Of a stretch of 64,000 nucleotides of DNA, positions 16,399 to 25,410 are shown piece after piece. Made by a program: the position numbers and the translations under genes. The DNA is taken from contig NZ_JAODIW010000008.1 in assembly GCF_026586625.1 (NCBI RefSeq), positions 204,382 through 268,381 on the forward strand, given 5' to 3'. The notes beneath the pieces were generated by a model, which was given only the letters and a program-made list of their open reading frames with translations, did not search any database and had not been told where the DNA came from. Positions within the stretch are counted from its first letter, which is position 1, and each line of letters begins with the position of its first letter. This DNA is from Halobium salinum. Lineage in GTDB: Archaea > Halobacteriota > Halobacteria > Halobacteriales > Haloferacaceae.

Positions 16399-17507
16399 TT
16401 GCGCGCGACGATGCGCAGGACGTCCTCGTCCATGAGTTCGTGGTCGCGACCGACCTGCTGTTCGTCGTGTTTGGCGCTGTCGCCGGAGACGCGAGCGAAC
16501 TTGAAGCGCTCCTCGAAGTTGCCGCCGAGTTTCCGGAGCGCGTCGCCGACGGTGCACTCGCCCTCGCGGAGGACGAGCGGCTCCTCGTAGTCGACGCCGC
16601 GGCCGGGCTTGTCCATGTACACCCGGACGAGGCCGAGTCGCTCCCAGATGGTTTCCTTCAGCGAGTCGAGACCCTTCTCCTCGACGGCGCTGATGAACAC
16701 CGCCGTCTCGGGGTCGATTCCGTGTTCGCGGAGGTCCTCCTTCACCGTCGGGAGGTAGTCGGGCTCGATGAGGTCGGCCTTGTTCACGCAGACCGCCGAG
16801 GGGAGGTACACCCGGTTGGCCATCACGCCGTCGATGAGTTCGTCGATGGTGGGGTCGCCGCGGACAGTCACTTCCGCGTTGACGTACCCGTGCTCGCGAA
16901 GCACCTCCTTGATGGTCGACTCGTCGAGGCTCACCTGGTCGTTCGTGGTGACGTTGATGCCGCCCCGACCGGTCTTGTTCACGGTCATGCTCGGCGGGGT
17001 CGTGTCGAGACGTATCTTGTTGTAGTACAGTTCCTGGCTCAGGCGCTCGTACTGGTCGATTTCGAACACTGAGAGGACGAACAGCACGAGGTCCGCGGTC
17101 CGAACCACGGAGAGGACCTCCTTCCCGCCGCCGCGTCCGCCGGCGGCGCCCTCGATGAGGCCGGGCACGTCGAGCACCTGGATGTTGGCACCGTTGTACT
17201 TCAGCATCCCCGGGTTCACGTTCAGGGTGGTGAACTCGTACTCCCCCGTCTCGCTGTCGGCGTTGGTGAGCGCGTTGATGAGCGTCGACTTCCCGACGGA
17301 GGGGAACCCCACGAGTGCGACCGTGGCGTCGCCCGTCTTCTCGACCGCGTAGCCGTGGCCGCCGCCGGAAGAGGAGCGGTTCTCCAACTTCTCCTTCTTC
17401 TCGGCGAGCTTCGCCTTCAGCCGGCCGATGTGGCCCTCGGTCGACTTGTTGTAGGGCGTGTTGGAGATCTCCTCTTTGATCTCCTCGATTTCCTCCTCCA
17501 GTCCCAT
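16395..17507 (-). CDS. DRG-family (Obg-like) GTP-binding protein
   Basis: 370 aa translation-associated GTPase of the archaeal/eukaryotic DRG group. An N-terminal helical region (1-55) is followed by G1 GFPSVGKS (67-74), G3 DVPGLIEGA (113-121) and G4 NKAD (242-245). A DRG-specific insert lies between G3 and G4, and a C-terminal TGS domain (about 290-370) contains YMDKPGRGVDYEEPLVLREG and GDALRKLGGNF. Length is normal. It overlaps the downstream membrane-protein gene by four bases. Confidence 0.95.
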   Translation of the reverse strand: MGLEEEIEEIKEEISNTPYNKSTEGHIGRLKAKLAEKKEKLENRSSSGGGHGYAVEKTGDATVALVGFPSVGKSTLINALTNADSETGEYEFTTLNVNPGMLKYNGANIQVLDVPGLIEGAAGGRGGGKEVLSVVRTADLVLFVLSVFEIDQYERLSQELYYNKIRLDTTPPSMTVNKTGRGGINVTTNDQVSLDESTIKEVLREHGYVNAEVTVRGDPTIDELIDGVMANRVYLPSAVCVNKADLIEPDYLPTVKEDLREHGIDPETAVFISAVEEKGLDSLKETIWERLGLVRVYMDKPGRGVDYEEPLVLREGECTVGDALRKLGGNFEERFKFARVSGDSAKHDEQQVGRDHELMDEDVLRIVARK

Positions 17508-17685
17508 TGTAGGGGAGTCGGCCGGGTCCGTCGAAAAACCTGTCCTTCCGGCGTCGTCGCTCCGGCGTCCTCCCGTGACGGGCCGCCACCTCGCCGTGCT
17601 TACTCCGCGCGCACGCGACTGGTTTAAATTCGCTCCCGCTTTCCGATACGATTATACTCCGACACCCGCATCGACCCACTAGACG

Positions 17686-17886
17686 ATGCCGGACGCCGCC
17701 AGACTCCGTGACAGCACGCAGATAGTCCTGCCCTGCACCTCGCTGGACGGCATCCGCGGGGACCTCGAAGCGGAGTTCACCGTCACCGTGTTCTCGAAGG
17801 CCGGCCGCTGCCGAATCATCGGTAGCCCGGTCGAAATCAAGGCCGTGAGTGACTTCCTCGCGCGTCACGGCGTCTCCTTACAGTAG
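17686..17886 (+). CDS. Small conserved haloarchaeal protein (VNG_1110C-like)
   Basis: 66 aa soluble protein, LRDSTQIVLPCTSLDGIRGDLEAEFTVTVF...IIGSPVEIKAVSDFLARHGV. I recall a short haloarchaeal family of this form named after Halobacterium VNG_1110C; no function is known. The fold looks like a small alpha/beta domain. A GATTATACTCC element about 33 bases upstream is a probable TATA box. It opens the run of genes leading to the oxidase. Confidence 0.72.
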   Translation: MPDAARLRDSTQIVLPCTSLDGIRGDLEAEFTVTVFSKAGRCRIIGSPVEIKAVSDFLARHGVSLQ

Positions 17887-17971
17887 GTCGGCGAGGGGGC
17901 CGGACGGACCCGACCGTCGGGTCGACACCGCTCGATTCCGTTTCCGACACGCTTTGTACCCTGGGGTCACT

Positions 17972-18343
17972 ATGTCGGCTATGGACGAGAACCCCGGGCT
18001 CAGCGACCAGTATCGGACCTCGAGCCCCTGGCCCGTCTTCGTCGCGTTCGGTTTCGTCATCTCGGAGGTCGGCATCCTGTTCGGCCTCTTCCCGGTTGCG
18101 GTCGGTGGCCTCCTGATGTTCTGTGGGAGCCTCGCCGGACTGGTTCACGAGGCTGGCTACGCCTCGACGCCGTGGCGGATGCTCGCCGCCCTCGCGGTGG
18201 TGTTTCTCGCCGCCGGCGGCGCGCTCGCGACGACCGACGTGGCCGCGACGCGCGGGTACGCCATCCTCGTCGCGGCGGGCATCCTACTGGTCGGCGCCGT
18301 CGTCGGCGAGTTGGTCGTCGACTCCGGTCCGACGCCGGTGTGA
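17972..18343 (+). CDS. Small membrane protein of the oxidase cluster (DUF7541-like)
   Basis: 123 aa with four hydrophobic helices (VFVAFGFVISEVGILFGLF; VAVGGLLMFCGSLAGLV; MLAALAVVFLAAGGALA; AILVAAGILLVGAVVGELV) and a short acidic N-terminus. I recall this family beside haloarchaeal cytochrome oxidase genes (DUF7541). It is likely an accessory or assembly subunit, by context only. ATG 17972 is used; a second ATG lies three codons on. Confidence 0.65.
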   Translation: MSAMDENPGLSDQYRTSSPWPVFVAFGFVISEVGILFGLFPVAVGGLLMFCGSLAGLVHEAGYASTPWRMLAALAVVFLAAGGALATTDVAATRGYAILVAAGILLVGAVVGELVVDSGPTPV

Positions 18344-18467
18344 CACGTCGGGTCTCGACTCCGGTCCGACGCCGCTCCGACACGTCAAACCGGAGCGGGC
18401 ACCGAGGCCGTTCCGGGGCACCGACGAACCACCAACCTATTAGCGTTCGCTTCCGTACCCCCGTCCA

Positions 18468-18941
18468 ATGGCGAACAAGATCTTCGACAAGGAGACGCTC
18501 CTCGACCTCACGGTCAACTTCGTCCCGCTGTTCATCATCCTCTTCTTCGTCGGCGTGTTCGCGGTACTGAACCCGTGGGGTGGCCTCGGGGACTTCCTCT
18601 CCATCGTCGCACAGGGACTGCTCATCATCCCCTTCATCGCCCTCGCCATCCTGACGTACATCTCGGGGAAGGCGATTGCGGGCGACGAGAAGACGAAGAC
18701 CGTCTTCCCGCCGGGACAGGCGACGGTGCCGGGCACCCCGCCGCTGACCCACGACGAGGATGACGGCGAGACGGCCGAACTCGAGGGCGACTCCACGGCG
18801 GAGCACGCGGACGAACCGGCGGCGGTCGAGAGCGGCGAGCCGGCAGTCGTCGAGAGCGACGAGACGGCCGAGGAGGACGGCGAGACGGCCCAAATCGAAG
18901 CCACGGAATCGACGGACGGCGACGGCGACCGGTCGGCGTAG
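18468..18941 (+). CDS. Two-helix membrane protein beside coxA (DUF6684-like)
   Basis: 157 aa. Two N-terminal membrane helices (FVPLFIILFFVGVFAVL; GLLIIPFIALAILTYISG) are followed by a long disordered Glu/Asp/Ala/Thr tail from about residue 95. A conserved linker, KTVFPPGQATVPGTPP, joins them. I recall this family upstream of haloarchaeal oxidase subunit I. The two helices could act like a small oxidase subunit. A CCTATTAGCG element about 28 bases upstream supports a leaderless start. Confidence 0.68.
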   Translation: MANKIFDKETLLDLTVNFVPLFIILFFVGVFAVLNPWGGLGDFLSIVAQGLLIIPFIALAILTYISGKAIAGDEKTKTVFPPGQATVPGTPPLTHDEDDGETAELEGDSTAEHADEPAAVESGEPAVVESDETAEEDGETAQIEATESTDGDGDRSA

Positions 18942-18988
18942 ACGGCAATCCCGAACCTTTCATTACCCTCCGCTCCTGAGAGTTGTCC

Positions 18989-20818
18989 ATGGCTGCAGTG
19001 AACGGAGAGTTAGCGCTGACGGTCCTCATGGGGCTTCTCCTCGTGGGGGTCGCCGCCTGGCTCGCCCGGGTGGAGAACTGGCGCTCGTACACGCCGCTCG
19101 GTAGCGGTGGTGTCTACGGTGGGGAGACCGGGCAGGCTCACCACGAGAAACCTTCGGGGTTGACCCGGTGGCTCACCACCGTCGACCACAAGGACATCGG
19201 CATCATGTACGGGCTGTACGGAGTAATCGCGTTCCTCATCGGAGGGGCGATGGTGATGGTCATGCGGGCGGAGCTCCTCGACCCCGGGGCGACCCTCATC
19301 TCGAACACGTTCTACAACTCGTTGCTGACGAGTCACGGGATTACGATGCTGTTCCTCTTCGGGACGCCCATCATCGCGGCGTTCTCGAACTACTTCATCC
19401 CGCTGCTCATCGGCGCGGACGACATGGCGTTCCCGCGTATCAACGCCATCGCGTTCTGGCTGCTGCCGCCCGGTGCCCTGCTCATCTGGGCGGGCTTCTT
19501 CCCCATCCCGAACCTCATCCCCGCCCAGACGGCGTGGACGATGTACACCCCGCTGTCGGCGGGTGTCGGCGGCGGTAACCAGGCGAACGCCGGCGTCGAC
19601 CTGATGCTGCTGGGGCTCCACCTCACCGGGGTCTCGGCGACCATGGGGTCCATCAACTTCATCGCGACCATCATCACCGAGCGCGCCGAGGAGGTCACCT
19701 GGGCCAACCTCGACATCTTCTCGTGGACCATCCTCACTCAGTCGGGGCTCATCCTCTTCGCGTTCCCCCTGCTGGGGAGCGCGCTGCTGATGCTCGTCCT
19801 CGACCGGAACTTCGGGACGACCTTCTTCGTCAACGACGCCGGGGGCGCCATCCTCTGGCAACACCTGTTCTGGTTCTTCGGCCACCCCGAGGTGTACATC
19901 CTCGTCTTGCCGCCGATGGGTATCGTCTCGTTGCTCATCCCGCGGTTCTCGGGCCGGCGGCTCTTCGGCTTCAAGTTCGTCGTCTACTCGACGCTCGCCA
20001 TCGGCGTGCTCTCCTTCGGCGTCTGGGCACACCACATGTTCGCGACGGGCATCGACCCGCGCCTGCGCGCCTCGTTCATGGCGGTGTCCATGGCGATTGC
20101 CATCCCCTCGGCAGTGAAGACGTTCAACTGGATGACGACGATGTGGAACGGGAAGCTCCGCCTGACGACGCCGATGCTGTTCTGTATCGGCTTCGTCCAG
20201 AACTTCATCATCGGCGGCATCACGGGCGTGTTCCTCGCCTCCATCCCCGTCGACCTCGTGCTACACGACACCTACTACGTCGTCGGGCACTTCCACTTCA
20301 TCGTCATGGGCGCCATCGCCTTCGCCGGCTTCGCGGCCATGTACTACTGGTTCCCGCTCGTCTCCGGGCGGATGTACCAGCGCACGCTCGGGAAGGCCCA
20401 CTTCTGGCTGTGGATCGTCGGCTCCAACATCACGTTCTTCGCGATGGTGCTGCTGGGCTACGGCGGGATGCCGCGCCGGTACGCGACGTACCTGCCCCAG
20501 TTCGCCACGCTCCACCAGATCGCCAGTCTCGGGGCGTTCCTGATGGTCATCGGCGGGCTCATCTGGCTGTACAACTTCGTCGTCTCGTACTTCGAGGGGC
20601 CGGTCGTCACGGACGGCGACCCGTGGAACCTCAAGGAGTACAACCTCTACACCGGCGAGTGGGAGTGGTTCGACCGCAAGCTGAAGACGACCATCACCGA
20701 CGGCGGCGACGAGGAGGTCGCCACCGACGGCGGTCTCCACGGACCGGTCGGGGCGGAGACGGCGGACGCCACGGATTCGGACGACTCCGGTCGGGCGATG
20801 GACGCGAACGACGAGTAA
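18989..20818 (+). CDS. coxA: Heme-copper (aa3/ba3-type) terminal oxidase subunit I
   Basis: 609 aa catalytic subunit that reduces O2 to water and pumps protons, with about twelve membrane helices. Ligands: SHGITM (low-spin heme His), HPEVY (299-303; CuB His, helix-VI Glu and cross-link Tyr), AHHMF (CuB His pair), and HDTYYVVGHFHF (426-437) with H434 and H436 for the high- and low-spin hemes. The helix-VI glutamate and the GADDMAFPR Asp suggest a D-channel, A-type enzyme. The C-terminus has an acidic tail. Subunit II is not in the window. ATG 18989 is preferred over an in-frame TTG two codons earlier. Confidence 0.96.
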   Translation: MAAVNGELALTVLMGLLLVGVAAWLARVENWRSYTPLGSGGVYGGETGQAHHEKPSGLTRWLTTVDHKDIGIMYGLYGVIAFLIGGAMVMVMRAELLDPGATLISNTFYNSLLTSHGITMLFLFGTPIIAAFSNYFIPLLIGADDMAFPRINAIAFWLLPPGALLIWAGFFPIPNLIPAQTAWTMYTPLSAGVGGGNQANAGVDLMLLGLHLTGVSATMGSINFIATIITERAEEVTWANLDIFSWTILTQSGLILFAFPLLGSALLMLVLDRNFGTTFFVNDAGGAILWQHLFWFFGHPEVYILVLPPMGIVSLLIPRFSGRRLFGFKFVVYSTLAIGVLSFGVWAHHMFATGIDPRLRASFMAVSMAIAIPSAVKTFNWMTTMWNGKLRLTTPMLFCIGFVQNFIIGGITGVFLASIPVDLVLHDTYYVVGHFHFIVMGAIAFAGFAAMYYWFPLVSGRMYQRTLGKAHFWLWIVGSNITFFAMVLLGYGGMPRRYATYLPQFATLHQIASLGAFLMVIGGLIWLYNFVVSYFEGPVVTDGDPWNLKEYNLYTGEWEWFDRKLKTTITDGGDEEVATDGGLHGPVGAETADATDSDDSGRAMDANDE

Positions 20819-20996
20819 CGCCGGCCGCTGCGGTCGGTCCTGGCGGTCTTTTCTCGACGCGTTTCGGCGCGGTCACGAGAAACGAGAGAGTCGAGCGGCG
20901 GCGCCGGGCGTCTCGAGGGCGGCGGGTCGACTCTCGACGCCGGCCGAGCGCCGCCGCTCGCCGGGTCGGAAGAGGAGAAGCAGCCGCGTCGTCCGC

Positions 20997-21080
20997 TCAG
21001 ACGGCGAGGATGATTCCGGTCGCGAACATGAGGAGCGCGACGCCGCCGAGGACGAGGGCGAGGAGGTCCTTGTCGGTCAT
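20997..21080 (-). CDS. 27-residue single-helix membrane microprotein
   Basis: A 28-codon frame encodes MTDKDLLALVLGGVALLMFATGIILAV: a short charged start, then one uninterrupted membrane helix. Residue choice (MTDKD start, no Arg/Ser shadow bias) looks like a real haloarchaeal small protein. It lies opposite and downstream of coxA and could be a tiny oxidase-associated subunit. Its small size leaves doubt. Confidence 0.5.
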   Translation of the reverse strand: MTDKDLLALVLGGVALLMFATGIILAV

Positions 21081-21118
21081 GGCTAGAGCGTAGCGGTGTG
21101 CGCTCAAAGGTGCGTCGG

Positions 21119-21143
21119 TGTCGGTGAGCGAAGCGAGCCGACA
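21119..21143. repeat. Hairpin with TGAGCGAAGCGAG loop
   Basis: TGTCGG (21119-21124) and CCGACA (21138-21143) flank the loop TGAGCGAAGCGAG. Same loop family as the hairpins at 656-797. Confidence 0.6.
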
Positions 21144-21227
21144 ACGGGGAGTGATAGTGACCGGGGTAGTGTCGAACGAGACGGACGAGTCGGAAACGAT
21201 AATCCCGTTCGGACCCGAGCCACGACC

Positions 21228-21488
21228 GTGAGCCGCAGTCGAGTCAGCGGTCGACGCTTCGTCATCGGCCTGTACGCGACCCTCGTCACCATCGCCGGCG
21301 CCGCCGGCTACCTCACGGCGACGTTCGTCGACGGCGTCACGCGTCCGGCGTTCCTGTTCCTGATAGAGCTTCCGGCGACGCCGGTCGGCTTCGCCGTCTA
21401 CGGCGCCGCGACCATCGCCCTCGTGCTCGGAATCCCGCTCCTCCTCGTCAGCTACGTCTCACAGAACATCGACGACGTGGAGGCGTGA
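21228..21488 (+). CDS. Small membrane protein of the oxidase cluster (DUF7520-like)
   Basis: 86 aa with two membrane helices (FVIGLYATLVTIAGAAGYLTATF; FAVYGAATIALVLGIPLLLVSYVS) and a conserved-looking periplasmic loop FLIELPATPVG. I recall such cox-cluster proteins as DUF7520. GTG 21228 is chosen because CGATAATCCC about 27 bases upstream is a good TATA, making the mRNA leaderless. The role is inferred from neighbours only. Confidence 0.65.
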   Translation: MSRSRVSGRRFVIGLYATLVTIAGAAGYLTATFVDGVTRPAFLFLIELPATPVGFAVYGAATIALVLGIPLLLVSYVSQNIDDVEA

Positions 21489-21561
21489 GCCCGGAACGAC
21501 GGAGCGTGGCCGGCGGTCGCCACCCCCAAAGGACTAAGCCTCGAGACGCGGATTCTCGCGT

Positions 21562-21960
21562 ATGTATCACGTGGTACTCGGCGTCGACGAGGACGACGAG
21601 CGGGCGGTGCAGTGCGCACAGGAGATCGTCGACCTCCCGGGCGACGGCTCCGAGAAGGAAGTGACGGTTATCCACAGCTTCCAGGACAACCCGAGCGGAG
21701 CCTCCGCGACCCAGATCGGGTCGGTCCGGAAGGTCTCGGACCTCTTCGACGACGCGGGAATCGGCTACGAGGTCGAGGAGTCGAGCGGCGACGCCGCCGA
21801 GGCCATCATCGACGCCGCGGAGGGAACCGACGCCGACCTCATCGTCGTCGGCGGTCGGAAACGCTCGCCAGCCGGGAAGGCGCTGTTCGGGAGCGTCACC
21901 CAGACGGTCATCCTCAGCGCCGGCCGCCCGGTGATGGTCGCCGGGCTGGTCGACGAGTAA
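21562..21960 (+). CDS. Universal stress protein (UspA family)
   Basis: 132 aa single-domain protein with the Usp fold: N-terminal [23 protein letters not shown] and the ATP-binding C-terminal motif [21 protein letters not shown] (about 102-122; G-x2-G-x9-G-S/T pattern). Probably ATP-binding and dimeric, with a general stress role. GACTAAGCC about 27 bases upstream is a TATA-like element. Not obviously tied to the oxidase genes. Confidence 0.9.
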   Translation: MYHVVLGVDEDDERAVQCAQEIVDLPGDGSEKEVTVIHSFQDNPSGASATQIGSVRKVSDLFDDAGIGYEVEESSGDAAEAIIDAAEGTDADLIVVGGRKRSPAGKALFGSVTQTVILSAGRPVMVAGLVDE

Positions 21961-22021
21961 CGCCGACGAGGAGAAAGGAGAGGTTCGACGGTCGCTTCTC
22001 TGCCGAACTGGCTCCGGCCGG

Positions 22022-22723
22022 CTACGTCTCGTACACCGACGCGAACAGCTCCGCGGCCGCCTCGGGGCGCTTCCGACCGGTCTCGGTCAGGCGATGCTCG
22101 CCGTCGCGGAAGCAGACGAACGCCGGCGCGGCGTTCACCTCGTACTCCAGTCGGAAGTCGAAGCAGGTCTCCCCGTCGATGCCGGCGACGGCGACACCCT
22201 CGGGGAGTGTGTCGAGGATGGACTCGATGTCGGCTTTCATCGCCTCGCAGGGCGCACAGCCGTGGGCCCACACCGTCACCACCGCGTCGGGGGTGGCCGT
22301 GAGGAAGTCCCGCCAGGACTCCTCGTCGAGCACTTCCAACCCGTCAGGAACGGGCGTCCCCGGCCCGACCTCGGCGACCAGCGCGGCCATCACCGCGAGC
22401 GTCTCCTGTCCGGGTGGGGTCTCGAGGAACGACCGGAGCGAGAGGTACGCGACGAGCTCCTCGCGAGTGACCCCGTGGCGCTCGACGTGGGTCGCGGCGT
22501 CGTCGCGGTCGAGCCCGAACAGCTCCGCGACGGTATCGTGGAAGCGCTCGTCGCTCGCATCGACGTAGCTGTCGTGGTAGATTCGTCGAGTGTCCTCGAA
22601 CGCGTCGGTGGTAGTGAGGCTCCCGTCGGCCTCCTCGTCGACGACGCCGGCGGCGACGAGTTCGTCGAGGGCGGCCTCGGGGTCGACCGCGGATTCGGTG
22701 TTCTGTGACGACGGTCCCGCCAC
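22022..22723 (-). CDS. Thioredoxin-like protein with helical N-terminal domain
   Basis: 233 aa. The C-terminal half (about 128-233) is a thioredoxin fold with WAHGCAPCEAMKAD (active-site CAPC near residue 155) and a cis-proline motif EVNAAPAFVCF. The N-terminal half is acidic and helical (ALDELVAAGVVDEE; DTRRIYHDSYVDASDERFHDTVAELFGL) and I do not recognise it. It follows livF by one base on the same strand, so it is the last gene of the transporter operon. The N-terminal helices might bind a partner; a general disulfide reductase role is likely. Confidence 0.82.
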   Translation of the reverse strand: MAGPSSQNTESAVDPEAALDELVAAGVVDEEADGSLTTTDAFEDTRRIYHDSYVDASDERFHDTVAELFGLDRDDAATHVERHGVTREELVAYLSLRSFLETPPGQETLAVMAALVAEVGPGTPVPDGLEVLDEESWRDFLTATPDAVVTVWAHGCAPCEAMKADIESILDTLPEGVAVAGIDGETCFDFRLEYEVNAAPAFVCFRDGEHRLTETGRKRPEAAAELFASVYET

Positions 22724-22724
22724 G

Positions 22725-23468
22725 TCAGACCCCCAGATACCGCTCGCGAGTCTCCTCGTCCTCGCGGAGTTCCTCGGCCGTCCCGTCGAAGACGATGGAC
22801 CCCTGGTCGACGACGTACGCGCGGTCTGCGATTTTGATGGCCGCCGCCGCGTTCTGCTCGACGAGGAGGACGGTGGTGCCCTCCTCGTTGAGTCGGTGGA
22901 CCGCCGCCTCGACGTCCTCGATGATCTTCGGCGCCAACCCCTCGTAGGGCTCGTCGAGTAGCATCAGGTCGGTGTTCTGTTTGAGCGCGCGGGCGATGGC
23001 GAGCATCTGCTGTTCGCCGCCCGACAGCGTGCCGGCCTTCTGGTCTTTACGCTCGCGCAGGCGGGGGAAGTCCTCGTACACCTGCTCGGTGGTGGCACCT
23101 TTGTGTTCGAACGTCAGGCTCCGACCCCAGGTGTTGGACTTGTTGCCGACGACCTCCGCGAGGTGGAGGTTCTCGGCGACGGTGAGGTTCGGGAACACTC
23201 GTCGCTCCTCGGGGACGAGCGAGATGCCCCGCGCCGAGACGTCCTCGGCCGGGACGCCGGTGATGTCCTCGTCCTTGAACCGGACCGTGCCGTCGCGGAC
23301 CTGCGGCGGCGTCGCCCCGGAGATGGAGCGAAGCGTCGTCGTCTTCCCGGCGCCGTTGCGCCCGAGGAGGGCACAGATTTCGCCGTCTTCGACGGTCATC
23401 GAGAGGTCCCGCAGGATGTGGGACTCGCCGTAGTAGGCGTCGACGGCGTCCAACTCCAGGAGGCTCAT
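22725..23468 (-). CDS. livF: ABC transporter ATPase, branched-chain amino acid type (LivF)
   Basis: 247 aa ATPase. Walker A GRNGAGKTT (about 36-44), signature LSGGEQQML (about 145), Walker B LMLLDEPYEGLAP and switch VLLVEQNAAAAIKIADRAYV are all intact; the EPYEGLAP form is typical of LivF. It pairs with LivG to power the LivHM permease. It overlaps livG by four bases (ATGA) and is followed one base later by the thioredoxin-like gene. Solute is inferred. Confidence 0.93.
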   Translation of the reverse strand: MSLLELDAVDAYYGESHILRDLSMTVEDGEICALLGRNGAGKTTTLRSISGATPPQVRDGTVRFKDEDITGVPAEDVSARGISLVPEERRVFPNLTVAENLHLAEVVGNKSNTWGRSLTFEHKGATTEQVYEDFPRLRERKDQKAGTLSGGEQQMLAIARALKQNTDLMLLDEPYEGLAPKIIEDVEAAVHRLNEEGTTVLLVEQNAAAAIKIADRAYVVDQGSIVFDGTAEELREDEETRERYLGV

Positions 23469-24223
23469 AGCTCCACCCCCCCGAGGTACGCCTCCTGGAC
23501 CTGTTCGTCGCCTCGAATTTCGTCGGGGGTCCCCTCCGCGATGACGCGGCCGCGGTTGAGGACGACGATGCGGTCGGAGATGCTGAAGACGATCTCCATG
23601 TCGTGTTCGACGAGCACGAAGGTGAGCCCCATGCGCTCTTTGACCTCCTCGATGAGGTCGACCGTCGAGCGGGTCTCCTCCGGCGACATGCCGGCGGTCG
23701 GCTCGTCCATCAGGAGGAGGTCGGGCTCGCTGGCGAGTGCGATGCCGATTTCGAGGCGGCGCTTGTCACCGTAGGGGAGGTCCTCCGCCGGCGTCTCGGC
23801 GCGGTCGAGCAGGCCGACCGCGTCAAGGGTGTCCGCGGCGACCTCGTGGACGCCGTGGAGCTTCCGCCGGTGGGTGAGGAAGTCGAAGCCGAACGACCCC
23901 CGCTCCGCGGCGAGTGCCGCGATTTCGGCGTTCTCCCGGACCGTGAGGTCGGGGAAGATGGAGGCGGTCTGGAACGACTTCGAGACGCCCCGCTGAACCA
24001 CCTCGTGCGGTTCCATCTTCACGATGGACTCGCCCTTGAACCGGATGTCGCCCTCGGTGGGGTCCAGCCGGCGGGTGATGAGGTTGATGAGCGTCGACTT
24101 CCCGGCCCCGTTCGGGCCGATGATGGAGACGCGCTCGTCCTCGTTGACGGTGAGGTTCACGTCGTCGGTGGCGACGAGGCCGCCGAACTCCTTCACCAGC
24201 CCGTCGGTTTCGAGGAGCGCCAT
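23465..24223 (-). CDS. livG: ABC transporter ATPase, branched-chain amino acid type (LivG)
   Basis: 252 aa ATPase. Walker A GPNGAGKST (about 35-43), a degenerate signature PYGDKRRLEIGIAL (LivG-type), Walker B LLLMDEPTAGMSPEE, and the LivG switch LVEHDMEIVFSISDRIVVLN. Partner of LivF. Start overlaps the livM stop by one base, and its stop overlaps the livF start. Confidence 0.93.
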   Translation of the reverse strand: MALLETDGLVKEFGGLVATDDVNLTVNEDERVSIIGPNGAGKSTLINLITRRLDPTEGDIRFKGESIVKMEPHEVVQRGVSKSFQTASIFPDLTVRENAEIAALAAERGSFGFDFLTHRRKLHGVHEVAADTLDAVGLLDRAETPAEDLPYGDKRRLEIGIALASEPDLLLMDEPTAGMSPEETRSTVDLIEEVKERMGLTFVLVEHDMEIVFSISDRIVVLNRGRVIAEGTPDEIRGDEQVQEAYLGGVEL

Positions 24224-25410
24224 CAGCGCTCACCCCCCGTCTCCGCCGCCGAGTCGCCGCCGGTGACGCGGTTTCGGAGGTCCTGGAACAGCCCCCAGAT
24301 TCCCCGCGGGAAGAACCACACGACGAGCACGAACAGGACCCCCAAGAGGAGGTGCCAGTACTCGCCGAACCCCTGGAGCAGGACGATGTCGGTGAACGGC
24401 ACCGTCAGGTCGCGCACGCCGCTGACGATGTTCTCGAAGTAGAGGTAGATGCCGGCGCCGAGCATCGGGCCGAACAGCGACCCGGCGCCGCCGAGTACGG
24501 CCATGATGACGATTTCGCCGCTCTCGGTCCAGTACAGCGATTGGAGCGGGACGTAGTTCCCGTGGATGGTGAAGAGGCTCCCGGCGACGCCGGCGAACGC
24601 CCCCGAGATGACGAAGGACATCAGCTTGTACCGCCAGACGTTGAGTCCGACGAACTCGGTGCGCTGTTCGTTCTCGCGGATGGCGCGGAACACCATCCCG
24701 TACGGCGAGTTGAGGATGCGGTACGCGACGGCGACCGAGACCACCGTCATGAGACCGACGAACGCGTACAGCCACGTCCCCATGAGCGTCCCCAGAACCG
24801 AGGGTAACTCCGACTCGAGCTCGAACACCCCGAACAGGTGCCCGACCGTGACGGCGGTGAACCCGTTCTCACCGCCGGTGATTCCCGACAGCGGCGCCGA
24901 GGAGAGGTAGAACATCATCTGGGCGAACGCGAGCGTGAGGATGGAGAAGTAGATTCCCCCGCGCCGCAGCGAGAGGAACCCGAGCCCCCACGCCAACAGG
25001 ACGGCAAACAGGGTCCCGACGACGACGATAATCACCGGGCCGGCCTCGAAGCCGAGCGACTCCGCCGCGAACTGCGAGAAGACGCCCGCCGCGTAGGCGG
25101 AGCCACCCCAGAACGCGGCGTGACCGAACGACAGCAGTCCGGTGTAGCCGAGCAGGAGGTCGAACCCGAGCGCGAAGATGCCCCAGATGAGCATGAGCGT
25201 CGCGAGCCCCTGATACCCCTGCAGGATGCCGCTCACGACGGGCATCCGGGCGAACACGTAGGGGAAGACCAGGACGAACAGCGCCGTCGCCCCGACGACG
25301 ACCGGTTCGCGTGCGGTGTCGAGTTCGTAGCCGGCGAACCCCTCCTTCTCGGCGACGCCCTCCGAAGGAGCCGCTCCCTGAGCGGTCGCGTCCTGGGTCT
25401 CGTCGCTCAC
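24223..25410 (-). CDS. livM: ABC transporter permease, branched-chain amino acid type (LivM)
   Basis: 395 aa permease with ten or so membrane helices. The GLLSFGHAAFWGGSAYAAG block (about 108-126) and FRAIRENEQRTEFVGLNVWRYKLMSFVISGAFAGVAGSL (about 235-273) are LivM signatures; the latter couples to the ATPases. A disordered acidic N-terminus (about 30 residues) precedes the first helix. The gene overlaps livH upstream by four bases. Confidence 0.92.
   Translation of the reverse strand: MSDETQDATAQGAAPSEGVAEKEGFAGYELDTAREPVVVGATALFVLVFPYVFARMPVVSGILQGYQGLATLMLIWGIFALGFDLLLGYTGLLSFGHAAFWGGSAYAAGVFSQFAAESLGFEAGPVIIVVVGTLFAVLLAWGLGFLSLRRGGIYFSILTLAFAQMMFYLSSAPLSGITGGENGFTAVTVGHLFGVFELESELPSVLGTLMGTWLYAFVGLMTVVSVAVAYRILNSPYGMVFRAIRENEQRTEFVGLNVWRYKLMSFVISGAFAGVAGSLFTIHGNYVPLQSLYWTESGEIVIMAVLGGAGSLFGPMLGAGIYLYFENIVSGVRDLTVPFTDIVLLQGFGEYWHLLLGVLFVLVVWFFPRGIWGLFQDLRNRVTGGDSAAETGGER

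Noticed and set aside
15901-17868. 655-codon minus-strand frame
   Set aside because: Only its last 165 codons look like a protein; the rest is an Arg-rich shadow of the DRG GTPase gene.
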